From an uncultured Clostridium sp. (GTDB taxonomy: Bacteria > Bacillota > Clostridia > Lachnospirales > Lachnospiraceae), in the NCBI GenBank assembly GCA_900551135.1, contig URUX01000137.1:1-6552 (forward strand): 6,552 nucleotides of DNA, in the 5' to 3' direction. This document shows positions 1 through 6,240 of this stretch, piece after piece. Position 1 is the first letter of the stretch; the number at the start of each line of letters is the position of its first letter. The notes beneath the pieces are model-generated. The model was given only the letters and a program-made list of their open reading frames with translations. It had not been told where the DNA came from and did no database searches. A program made the position numbers and the translations under genes.

Positions 1-1185
1 CATTTCAAGGGATTTCTCTGCCTGCTCCAGTTCTGCCAGTTCTTCGGAAAGGCTTATCAGCACCTCATTCCGCTTTTTATTTTCTATTTCCAGTTCCAGG
101 CGTTCCTGATTTTTAGGCAGGGCAAGTTCCAGATTCCGTTTCTGTTCTAGCAGAATGGGTATTCTCTCTTCCTCTTTTCCAGCCTGTTCCAGTTCCAGGG
201 CGGCAGCATCCCGTTTTCCATTCGCCCTAAGCGCCTCCTGTTCCAGACGGCTCACATTTTCCCGGGCCTGAATCTGCGCCTGATATTTACCAGACCAGGT
301 CTGGTAAGCCGGTCTGATGGTCTGGATTTCTTCTGCCAGAACTGCCTGTTTTTCCCACTGCCGCACCTGTTTTTCCTGATTGGACAACTGGTCTAACTGT
401 CTCCTGTAACCGTCTTTTTCTTCCAGAAGCCGGCGAAGGCTTTCTCTTTCTTCAAACCGTTTTCGTATCCGGGCAGCAGATTCTGACATCCTCTGGTATT
501 CCCTTTCCCAGCTTTGATACTGGATCTCCGTCTGAGTCAGGAATTCTTTGGAAATATCCTCATAGCCGGATAATCTGCCGTTTAAATTCTCTATGGAATG
601 GCTTAACCGCTTTTTCTCTTCCCCGATTTTTCCGGAAAGCTGTTCCCCATATTGTTCCAGACTAAACAGCCGCTCCAGCATTTCATTTCGTTCTTTTCCC
701 GTCAGCATCAAAAACTCTGAAAACTTCCCCTGAGGAAGTACCACGGTTCTTAAAAAATCATCTTTTTTCAGTCCCACCAGCCTCTGGCAGGCTTCATTGA
801 CCGCGCCGGTTCCCTCTTCCAAAACCGTAATTCCGCTGTCTGTAATCTCTTTTAATACTGCTTTGGAGACCGGTTTTCTGGATGCATCTTTATTTTTTGT
901 ATAGGTCCGGTCCACCTGAAATATCCTGGGATTTGCTCCCGAAATCTGAAACACCAGAGAAATACCGGCCTGTCGGACTTCCTCTCCGGAGTTTACAAAT
1001 CCATTGCTGTGTCTGGCCAGATCTCCATAAAGAGCCAGGGTAATTCCATCTAAAATTGTAGACTTTCCACTGCCTGTAGGACCAAAAATCCCAAAAATCC
1101 CTTTGGAGGACAGTTCTTCAAAATCTATGGTCTGAGGCTGCACAAAGCTGTTCAGTCCTTTAATCGTCAGTTTTAATGGCTTCAT
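1..1185 (-). CDS. sbcC: SbcC, ATPase subunit of the SbcCD nuclease (N-terminal part, cut by window edge)
   Basis: The SMC/Rad50-like ATPase subunit of SbcCD, which with SbcD cleaves DNA hairpins and processes double-strand ends in the cytoplasm. The visible 395 residues begin MKPLKLTIKG and read without a stop to the left edge; the family is usually about 1000 residues or more, so the rest of the coiled coil, the zinc hook and the C-terminal Walker B/signature half lie outside. Seen: the N-terminal ATPase lobe with Walker A GPTGSGKST at residues 35-43, the following ILDGITLALYG helix, and a Q-loop-like LPQGKFSEFL around residues 150-159 (Gln152). From about residue 175 the sequence is Glu/Lys/Arg/Gln/Leu-rich coiled coil. 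The ATG at 1185-1183 has an AGGAGG-type ribosome site about six bases upstream, inside the end of sbcD, whose frame it overlaps by 26 bases. Family assignment is secure; rated on Walker A, coiled coil and the sbcD neighbour. Confidence 0.95.
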   Translation of the reverse strand, partial: MKPLKLTIKGLNSFVQPQTIDFEELSSKGIFGIFGPTGSGKSTILDGITLALYGDLARHSNGFVNSGEEVRQAGISLVFQISGANPRIFQVDRTYTKNKDASRKPVSKAVLKEITDSGITVLEEGTGAVNEACQRLVGLKKDDFLRTVVLPQGKFSEFLMLTGKERNEMLERLFSLEQYGEQLSGKIGEEKKRLSHSIENLNGRLSGYEDISKEFLTQTEIQYQSWEREYQRMSESAARIRKRFEERESLRRLLEEKDGYRRQLDQLSNQEKQVRQWEKQAVLAEEIQTIRPAYQTWSGKYQAQIQARENVSRLEQEALRANGKRDAAALELEQAGKEEERIPILLEQKRNLELALPKNQERLELEIENKKRNEVLISLSEELAELEQAEKSLEM

Positions 1186-2407
1186 CCCTTTCCTCCTCTC
1201 CCAGTTCTCCTGCCAGTTCCAGCAACAGACTGATCAGTTCTTCATCTGGCACAACTCCCCCATTCTCCTGACAGTAATATTCTGTAAAAAGCTGTTTTAA
1301 ACTTTTCTCTTCCAGCGGCTTCCCCATGGATTCCATCTGTCCAGTCCCAGAAACAATGGGCCTGATTTCCAGTATATCTTTTTTCCAGTTCTTCATTTTT
1401 CGAATCTCGTCTTCTCGTATATATCCCCGTTCTGTCCGGATTTCCAGATAAACCCAGGAATCCTCTTCTCTGTGGGCCTCACACATGGAATACGCCTGCT
1501 CCATGCTTTCTGCATGCCAAATCTCTATGGGTTTATAAGACGGCAACAAAATATCTTTTTTCACAAATGGCGTTCCGGGGTGAAGTTCAATGAGACTGCA
1601 CTGTCGCCTTGCTCCTGCTTCATTGCGATGATACGGCATTGGCGCTCCACTGTAAAAAGCCCTTCCCTGGGTATGAGGAACGGCCTGAGGCTTGTGAACG
1701 TGTCCTAATGCAATATACTGAGCCTTTTTGGGGAGACAATCCCCATCCACCAGATAAGAACCTCCCAGCATCATTCCCCGTTCTGATCCGCCTGCAGAAG
1801 CGTCCATGGCAAACAAGTGGGCAACTGCCAGATTTATCGTATCTTCCCGGTATTTTTCCTCTAATAAAGCAAAAAAGCGGCCTATCCGTTCTCCATAGGA
1901 TGCTGCTTTTTTCTCTTCACTGTCCAGTTCCTGGTATATCACCTCATTCAGTCGTTTTTCACTGGGGTAGGGAAGCAGTAAAATGACAGCCTTCTCTCCG
2001 TTTATCTCCAGTTCCACATACCCTTCTCCGGAATCCAGTACCTGATGGCATCCATATGCTCCGACTGGAATCACACTTCCTGGAAGTCCTGCCATCAAAA
2101 TACCGTGTTCCATCGCCAGAGGGCCTGCCGCCACCAGCCGTTCCGGACTGTCGTGATTGCCGGCTATTACCAGTACCAGACGTTTTCCCTCTTCCGTAAT
2201 CTGTTTCAAAGTCCGGTAAAACATTTTTTCTGCTTCTGCCGGCGGATTGGGACTGTCATAAATATCGCCGGCAATAAGAACCAAATCCGCATTCTCGTTT
2301 TTTACAATCCGGACAAAATCAGAAAGAAACCGGCGCTGTTCTTCCAGCCGGCTTCTTCCTTCCAGTGATTTTCCCAGATGCCAGTCTGCTGTATGCAAAA
2401 TACGCAT
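1160..2407 (-). CDS. sbcD: SbcD, Mre11-type nuclease subunit of SbcCD
   Basis: Calcineurin-like metallophosphoesterase that supplies the endo/exonuclease activity of the SbcCD complex. The 415-residue protein is of normal family length. The phosphodiesterase motifs are intact and in order: DWH (Asp8, His10), GDIYD (Asp48), GNHD (Asn84, His85), AHLF (His197) and GHVH (His236, His238), together forming the two-metal site known in Mre11/SbcD. The region after about residue 285 fits the SbcD C-terminal capping domain, and the tail is acidic. I chose ATG 2407 (MRILHTADWH) because the family starts right at this motif and a GGAGG site lies seven bases upstream; an in-frame ATG 48 bases further out would add 16 residues unlike the family and run back into nth. 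It follows nth after two bases and overlaps sbcC by 26 bases, so it is probably translated from the same message as both. Confidence 0.96.
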   Translation of the reverse strand: MRILHTADWHLGKSLEGRSRLEEQRRFLSDFVRIVKNENADLVLIAGDIYDSPNPPAEAEKMFYRTLKQITEEGKRLVLVIAGNHDSPERLVAAGPLAMEHGILMAGLPGSVIPVGAYGCHQVLDSGEGYVELEINGEKAVILLLPYPSEKRLNEVIYQELDSEEKKAASYGERIGRFFALLEEKYREDTINLAVAHLFAMDASAGGSERGMMLGGSYLVDGDCLPKKAQYIALGHVHKPQAVPHTQGRAFYSGAPMPYHRNEAGARRQCSLIELHPGTPFVKKDILLPSYKPIEIWHAESMEQAYSMCEAHREEDSWVYLEIRTERGYIREDEIRKMKNWKKDILEIRPIVSGTGQMESMGKPLEEKSLKQLFTEYYCQENGGVVPDEELISLLLELAGELGEEERDEAIKTDD

Positions 2408-2409
2408 CG

Positions 2410-3051
2410 TTATTCCTCCACTCCCTGTTTTGCACAAATATCCTGTAAACAGCACTGTTTACATTTTGGTCTGGTACGGGCTGTACAAATGTCTCTGCCC
2501 AAAAATACCAGGCGATGGCAAAAATCACTGCCTTCTTCTGGAGGAATCAGTTTCCACAGTTCCATTTCTACCTTTTTTGGCTCTTTGATTCCATCTACCA
2601 GCCCCATGCGATTAACCAGACGGATACAATGGGTATCCGTCACAATTGCCGGTTTTCCAAATACATCCCCCATAATCAGATTTGCACTTTTTCTTCCTAC
2701 ACCAGGCAGCTTTAAAAGTTCTTCAAACGTTTCCGGAACCGTTCCGCCATACTGTTCATCCAGAGTTTTCATACAGGCGCTGATATCCCTGGCCTTGCTT
2801 TTTCCCAGTCCGCAGGGACGGACAATGGCCTCAATTTCATCTGCATCTGCCTGAGCCAGCGCTTTTACATCCGGAAATCTGGCATATAACTCTTCCACAA
2901 CGACATTGACTCTGGCATCTGTACACTGGGCTGCCAGACGAACGCTTACCAGCAGTTTCCATGCTTCATTATAATCCAAAGTACATCCGGCATCCGGATA
3001 CTCTTCCCTTAACCTCCTGATGATCTCCAGGCTTAATTCTTTTTTTGTCAT
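2410..3051 (-). CDS. nth: Endonuclease III (DNA glycosylase/AP lyase)
   Basis: Base-excision-repair enzyme that removes oxidised pyrimidines and nicks the abasic site by beta-elimination. The 213-residue length is typical. Seen: the helix-hairpin-helix LPGVGRKSAN at residues 115-124 carrying the catalytic Lys121, the catalytic Asp139 in VTDTH, and a C-terminal 4Fe-4S cysteine cluster (Cys189, Cys197, Cys200, Cys206). The first cluster loop has seven residues between Cys189 and Cys197, one more than the C-X6-C-X2-C-X5-C of E. coli Nth; the other two spacings match, so cluster binding is still expected. The start ATG shares an ATGA with the stop of the upstream acetyltransferase, and AGGAG lies about ten bases upstream, which suggests translational coupling. 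The stop lies two bases before sbcD. The pairing of Nth with SbcCD makes this a DNA-repair half of the operon. Confidence 0.96.
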   Translation of the reverse strand: MTKKELSLEIIRRLREEYPDAGCTLDYNEAWKLLVSVRLAAQCTDARVNVVVEELYARFPDVKALAQADADEIEAIVRPCGLGKSKARDISACMKTLDEQYGGTVPETFEELLKLPGVGRKSANLIMGDVFGKPAIVTDTHCIRLVNRMGLVDGIKEPKKVEMELWKLIPPEEGSDFCHRLVFLGRDICTARTRPKCKQCCLQDICAKQGVEE

Positions 3052-3830
3052 TCCTCTGCTCCTTTTCTGTCCGGTTCCTCCAGAACATATGCCTGATACG
3101 CTTTATCCATGTGATATCCAAGTTTTTGGGCCAGTGCTGCAGACTCCGGATTATGGGCATCCCAGCTGGGATACAGCCCCCGTTTTTCACATTCTGCAAT
3201 CAGACTGGCTCCGCAGATCAGAGCCAGTCCTCTCCTCCTAAAATCCGGACGGGTATCGACCTGAATGTCGATGGTCCGGTTTCCTGCACAATACGAAGAT
3301 GCCCCTGCCACTGGAATGCTTTCCTTTAAAATCGCAAACCCCAGCCCTCTTTCCGCATAATCCTCATAAGTGGGAAACTGCGCTGTCCAGTCTTTTGTCC
3401 ACTCATGGTTTTTGGCATACCGATACAATTCTTCATCTATCTGACGAAGTTCCATGCCCTCTGGAATACCGGCTGCGATCCGTTCCAGTTCAGCCAGATC
3501 CCAGATATGCGCTTCCTTTAAAAACGAATATCTGGTAATCTGCCTGGCCAGATTTCCATAAGTTCTCTCAATCAGCGGCGGCCATTCCCCGTTAAGAGGG
3601 ATCAAAATTCCCATTTTAGGACAGCATGTTCCTAATTTTTCTAAAAAGAGCGAATCTGCTTTTCCAGCCAAAAAAACGAATTCTCCCAGGCAGGCTGCCG
3701 CAGTCTGCGGCCTTATCTGGTCATCTGCATAAACAGTTCCCATCACGTTATCCAGACAAGTCCAAACCATCGTATCGGTTACCGACCGAAATAATGGTAC
3801 CGCCCGTTTTGTATCTTCTAATCGTACCAT
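3048..3830 (-). CDS. GNAT-family N-acetyltransferase (ZmaR-like type)
   Basis: Predicted acetyl-CoA-dependent acetyltransferase of 260 residues; substrate unknown. The C-terminal half (about residues 125-250) is a GNAT fold: a beta strand GFAILKE at 164-170, the acetyl-CoA pyrophosphate motif RRRGLA at 198-203 (R-x-x-G-x-A), and YPSWDAHNPESAALAQKLGY at 220-239, the usual end of the fold. The N-terminal half (1-120) is a separate domain, and the whole resembles the GNAT group that includes zwittermicin-resistance ZmaR (Pfam GNAT_acetyltran); that link comes from remembered family features, not a search. ATG 3830 is chosen for its GAGGA site a few bases upstream; a longer frame reaching to 4103 would lie entirely inside the exporter gene. 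It overlaps the exporter by 13 bases and nth by 4. Its place beside an efflux gene permits a detoxification role, but this is inference. Confidence 0.9.
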   Translation of the reverse strand: MVRLEDTKRAVPLFRSVTDTMVWTCLDNVMGTVYADDQIRPQTAAACLGEFVFLAGKADSLFLEKLGTCCPKMGILIPLNGEWPPLIERTYGNLARQITRYSFLKEAHIWDLAELERIAAGIPEGMELRQIDEELYRYAKNHEWTKDWTAQFPTYEDYAERGLGFAILKESIPVAGASSYCAGNRTIDIQVDTRPDFRRRGLALICGASLIAECEKRGLYPSWDAHNPESAALAQKLGYHMDKAYQAYVLEEPDRKGAEE

Positions 3831-5209
3831 ACTTCCTCTTTCTGACTTTTCTTCTGAAGTTCCAGGCGTCTGAACAATTTTATTAATACAATGACTGCGG
3901 CCGCTGCAAGCACAATTTCTGCCACTGTCTGGGCATAAGCCAGTCCATAAAGCGGAAACCAGGCATTCAGCAGGTAAAGAGCCGGAATCTCCAGTATAAT
4001 TTTCCTCATAATTGCAAAAATCAAAGCTTCTTTTCCCATTCCTGTAGCCTGAAACACACCGACTGCCATAAAATCCATGCACATAAACGGAAGACCCAGA
4101 CAAAATCCCCGAAGAAATCTGGTTCCATATGCAACAATGCTTTCGTTGTCCATAAACATTCTGGTAATAGTTCCCGCCCCCAGGAAATAAACCAGGGTAG
4201 CAGCCGCCAGGAATCCCAGAGCCGCCTTTAACGCAAATGCCAGACCATTCTTCATTCTTTTGTAGTTGCCGCTGGCATAGGTATAACTGATAAGGGGCAT
4301 CATTCCCTGAGAAATACCCAGGGCAATATACATGGGAACCATATTTACTCTTTGTGTAATACCCATGGCTGCTACTGCATCTGCACCATACACCGCAGTA
4401 AAATTATTTAAAATGGTCATTCCCGTTACGTTCAGCAGATTCTGAATAGAGGACGGAATTCCCACTCCGCAGACCCCCCGTACAATAGCTTTTTTCATGC
4501 TGAATTTTCTGGGATTCACACAGACAAAGGTCTGTTTTCTCTTAATAAAAATCAAAACAAAAAAGTATAAGCATGCCGCACAGTTGGATAAAAATGTAGC
4601 GCAGCCCGCACCAGCAGCCCCCATATTCAGTCCCCATGGCAGGATAAATATCGGATCCAGAATAATATTTAACAGACAGCCGCTCATAGTTCCAATGCTG
4701 GCATGAAGAGCCTCCCCTTCTGAGCGGACCATATATGCCATTACGACATTCAGCATTGCCGGAACTGCACCGCAGCTGACAGTCCACATCAAATAATCCG
4801 AAGTCGCTTCTTCCGTCAAATTGGTCGCTCCCAAAACAGCCATAGCCGGCTGTCTTAACAGCGTGTACACAATAGAAAACAGCATTCCGCAAAATAATGT
4901 ACAGTAAAATCCGAACGCAGCGCTTCTCCGCACCATTTCATAATCTTTTCTCCCCAGAGATCGGCTCATCATACTGGAACTGCCGACTCCAAACAGATTG
5001 GTTACTGCATTGAAAGCCAAAAGCACCGGAGCTGCCAGAGTCACAGCCGCATTCTGAACCGGGTCGTTTAACATTCCTACAAAATAAGTATCTGCCAGGT
5101 TATAAAGCACCATAACCAGAGAACTTAAAACAGTAGGAATACACAGCTGCATCACCGCTTTGGGAATCGGAGCCGTTTCAAAAAGTTCTGTTTTTTGTGT
5201 ATGTTCCAT
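3818..5209 (-). CDS. MATE-family multidrug efflux transporter
   Basis: Inner-membrane exporter of 463 residues, the normal MATE length, expected to expel cationic drugs or other organic compounds in exchange for Na+ or H+. Seen: about twelve hydrophobic segments in two halves; the first-helix motif YNLADTYFVG at 36-45; LDPIFILPWG near 184-193 followed by a Gly/Ala-rich helix; and in the second half GISQGMMPLISYTYASGNYKRM at 298-319, a strongly conserved MATE stretch. These fit the clostridial MepA/DinF-like branch rather than a flippase. The C-terminus is a Lys/Arg/Glu-rich cytosolic tail. ATG 5209 is the only sensible start because an in-frame TGA lies 12 bases upstream; its best Shine-Dalgarno-like run (AAAGGA) sits about 13 bases away, longer than usual. 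It is first gene of the run after a promoter in the gap behind merR. Substrate cannot be told from sequence. Confidence 0.94.
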   Translation of the reverse strand: MEHTQKTELFETAPIPKAVMQLCIPTVLSSLVMVLYNLADTYFVGMLNDPVQNAAVTLAAPVLLAFNAVTNLFGVGSSSMMSRSLGRKDYEMVRRSAAFGFYCTLFCGMLFSIVYTLLRQPAMAVLGATNLTEEATSDYLMWTVSCGAVPAMLNVVMAYMVRSEGEALHASIGTMSGCLLNIILDPIFILPWGLNMGAAGAGCATFLSNCAACLYFFVLIFIKRKQTFVCVNPRKFSMKKAIVRGVCGVGIPSSIQNLLNVTGMTILNNFTAVYGADAVAAMGITQRVNMVPMYIALGISQGMMPLISYTYASGNYKRMKNGLAFALKAALGFLAAATLVYFLGAGTITRMFMDNESIVAYGTRFLRGFCLGLPFMCMDFMAVGVFQATGMGKEALIFAIMRKIILEIPALYLLNAWFPLYGLAYAQTVAEIVLAAAAVIVLIKLFRRLELQKKSQKEEVWYD

Positions 5210-5255
5210 TGGTAATTTTCAATCCTTTCCTTGCTCATTGCAGAGTTTAACAAAC

Positions 5256-5284
5256 ATTATAGCGCAAATTGAGGATTCTCACAA
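5256..5284 (-). promoter_or_regulatory. Sigma-A-type promoter of the exporter-acetyltransferase-nth-sbcDC run
   Basis: In the 95-base gap between merR and the exporter, the minus strand carries TTGTGA (5284-5279) and a consensus TATAAT (5261-5256) with a 17-base spacer. Transcription would start near 5249, giving a leader of about 40 bases. The spacer is the standard 17 bases, and the dyad found upstream of merR is absent here, so direct MerR-type activation is not indicated. No hairpin with a T-run separates merR from this promoter, so read-through from merR is also possible. Nothing else is visible in the gap. Confidence 0.6.
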
Positions 5285-5304
5285 CGTATAACCGCGCAGA
5301 GAGT

Positions 5305-6123
5305 TCATCCATGTTCCCGGTAAGGAACGGTGATCATTGTAATATAATCCTCCCGATTTTTCAAAGACATCTCATTCAGGCCTTCTTCATACGCATACCC
5401 GTATAATTCCAGATGGTTTTCTGCAGCATAACGGCAAATCTTCTGGTAAATTTCCGGAATTGTGTCCCAACGGCCAATACAGAACGTTCTCAAAAAAGTC
5501 CCTCCAGGCCGGATTTCATCCCAGTATCCGTCTTCCTCTCCTCCCAGCATCACAAAACAGTCATACTGGCTGTACGCCTGCTTCTGGATACAGTCTGCTG
5601 CAATCCGGCTTCCAAAATTATCGTACAGGCCAAACAGGCTTTTGAGCCTCTTGGAAAAATCTGCTGCTACCGAAAAATCTTCCTCATCATAACAGCCCGA
5701 AATAGGCGCTGAAAGAAGAAGTTTCTGTTCCGGAAGCGTGATCCGCTCTATCTCTCCATGACGGGCCTTTAATCCCAATGTCAGTTTTTCCGATTTATTC
5801 TGGAGAAACTGCTTCACCTCCAGCAAGTGGCGAAGAGAGCGATCCAGAAGGGCTTTTCGTTCCATTACCAGTTTTTCAAAGGATTCTCCTGATGGATTTT
5901 GTGTATACTGGCGGATTTCATCAATCGACAGGCCAATGCTGCGCAAAATTAAAATCAGTTCCAGTTCTGCACTCTGAAAGCAGGTATAATAGCGATATCC
6001 GTTTTCTCCTTTGTATTCTGGGGAAAATAGCCCGATTTCATCATAATAATGCAGCGTACGTTTATTAATTCCATTCATCTTTGCAAAGGCGCCTGTAGAA
6101 TATAAAAATTCTTTCTGTTCCAT
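5305..6123 (-). CDS. MerR-family transcriptional regulator with effector-binding C-terminal domain
   Basis: DNA-binding regulator of 272 residues, similar in size and plan to the Bacillus multidrug regulators BmrR and BltR. Seen: an N-terminal winged-helix HTH (about residues 5-75) with the MerR signature TLHYYDEIGLFSPE at 23-36 and the wing NGYRYY at 41-46; a long charged/leucine helix at about 80-115 that would form the antiparallel dimer coiled coil; and a C-terminal part (about 125-272) with SxxYDCFVMLGG and an ending ITMITVPYREHG, as expected of a GyrI-like ligand-binding domain. There is no metal-binding cysteine pattern like MerR or CueR, so an organic ligand is more likely. ATG 6123 is chosen because AAGGAG lies seven bases upstream and the HTH follows at once; an in-frame ATG at 6180 would start upstream of the promoter's transcription start. 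It diverges from a plus-strand acetyltransferase whose promoter has a MerR-type spacer, the probable target. The exporter follows 95 bases downstream. Confidence 0.93.
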   Translation of the reverse strand: MEQKEFLYSTGAFAKMNGINKRTLHYYDEIGLFSPEYKGENGYRYYTCFQSAELELILILRSIGLSIDEIRQYTQNPSGESFEKLVMERKALLDRSLRHLLEVKQFLQNKSEKLTLGLKARHGEIERITLPEQKLLLSAPISGCYDEEDFSVAADFSKRLKSLFGLYDNFGSRIAADCIQKQAYSQYDCFVMLGGEEDGYWDEIRPGGTFLRTFCIGRWDTIPEIYQKICRYAAENHLELYGYAYEEGLNEMSLKNREDYITMITVPYREHG

Positions 6124-6130
6124 AAAACAT

Positions 6131-6136
6131 CTCCTT
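6131..6136 (-). promoter_or_regulatory. Ribosome binding site of merR
   Basis: AAGGAG on the minus strand, seven bases before ATG 6123. It decides the merR start over the upstream in-frame ATGs. Its last two bases are also the first two of the -35 element of the divergent plus-strand promoter, showing how compressed this region is. Confidence 0.75.
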
Positions 6137-6165
6137 GACATTACAGTTACTGTATACATTATAGT
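6135..6165 (+). promoter_or_regulatory. MerR-type promoter (19-base spacer) facing the plus-strand acetyltransferase
   Basis: Perfect -35 TTGACA at 6135-6140 and a near-consensus -10 TATAGT at 6160-6165, separated by exactly 19 bases. Promoters activated by MerR-family proteins characteristically have 19-20 base spacers, too long for good RNA polymerase binding until the regulator untwists the DNA. A dyad lies within the spacer. Transcription would begin near 6172 and run into the leader frame and acetyltransferase. The elements are seen directly; control by the adjacent merR product is inference. Confidence 0.75.
6142..6154. promoter_or_regulatory. Probable MerR operator dyad
   Basis: Perfect inverted repeat TACAG-TTA-CTGTA, five-base arms around a three-base centre, inside the 19-base spacer and about two bases left of its middle. 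Placement between -35 and -10 is where MerR-family dimers bind. The same site covers the predicted start point of the merR transcript (about 6151), so one bound dimer could activate rightward and repress leftward transcription. The arms are short, so the true operator may be longer and less perfect. Confidence 0.6.
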
Positions 6166-6187
6166 ACCAGTCGAGTACAAAATTCAA
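6158..6187 (-). promoter_or_regulatory. Promoter of merR
   Basis: On the minus strand, TTGAAT at 6187-6182 and consensus TATAAT at 6163-6158 with an 18-base spacer. Transcription would start near 6151, leaving a leader of about 28 bases with the ribosome site. Its -10 shares four base pairs (6160-6163) with the -10 of the divergent promoter, so the two promoters probably cannot be occupied at once. Confidence 0.6.
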
Positions 6188-6194
6188 GAACATA

Positions 6195-6200
6195 TGAGGT
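6195..6200 (+). promoter_or_regulatory. Ribosome binding site of the leader frame
   Basis: TGAGGT followed by seven bases and ATG 6208. It is the only Shine-Dalgarno-like sequence between the predicted plus-strand transcript start and the acetyltransferase, and it is correctly placed for the small frame, not for ATG 6237 (36 bases away). Confidence 0.55.
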
Positions 6201-6207
6201 AAAACAC

Positions 6208-6240
6208 ATGAACATTTCACAACTTCAAAAACATCAATGA
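6208..6240 (+). CDS. Ten-codon leader frame before the acetyltransferase (or displaced N-terminus)
   Basis: ATG to TGA encoding MNISQLQKHQ. It has a well-spaced ribosome site, and its stop overlaps the acetyltransferase start as ATGA, the usual arrangement for translational coupling. The peptide has no recognisable motif, no run of one amino acid that would suggest attenuation, and is not a signal peptide. The alternative is that these ten residues are the original N-terminus of the acetyltransferase, separated by a frame change; a run of five A at 6227-6231 would be a natural place for an indel or a -1 slip. The frame and its site are seen; that it is translated is inference. Confidence 0.45.
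   Translation: MNISQLQKHQ

Noticed and set aside
2408..2455. 16-residue extension of SbcD to an earlier ATG
   Set aside because: It overlaps nth, and the family begins at MRILHTADWH with a good ribosome site directly upstream.
3831..4103. 91-residue N-terminal extension of the acetyltransferase frame on the minus strand
   Set aside because: It lies wholly within the exporter coding sequence in another frame and resembles no GNAT; ATG 3830 has its own ribosome site.
4542..4892. 116-residue minus-strand frame inside the exporter
   Set aside because: It overlaps the exporter in another frame, which has complete MATE motifs; composition is Cys/Gly/Tyr-rich and not protein-like.
5262..5304. Possible terminator after merR (GCGC repeats near 5261 and 5294)
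   Set aside because: The arms are only four bases, the loop is long, and no T-run follows, so no intrinsic terminator is supported.
5413..5712. Plus-strand frames opposite merR, and similar ones opposite sbcD, nth and the exporter
   Set aside because: They are antisense shadows of well-supported genes, with no ribosome sites and no recognisable protein features.
6151..6158. Palindrome TGTATACA as an alternative operator
   Set aside because: It is off-centre in the promoter spacer and AT-rich enough to arise by chance; the TACAG-TTA-CTGTA dyad is better placed.
6124..6180. Earlier in-frame merR starts (6180, 6159, 6141)
   Set aside because: They lie at or before the predicted transcript start or lack a ribosome site; AAGGAG at 6131-6136 fits ATG 6123 and the HTH begins there.
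6227..6240. Programmed -1 frameshift joining the leader frame to the acetyltransferase
   Set aside because: There is a five-A run but no proper X-XXY-YYZ heptamer, and I see no clear stimulatory hairpin or Shine-Dalgarno; kept only as a minor alternative in the leader finding.
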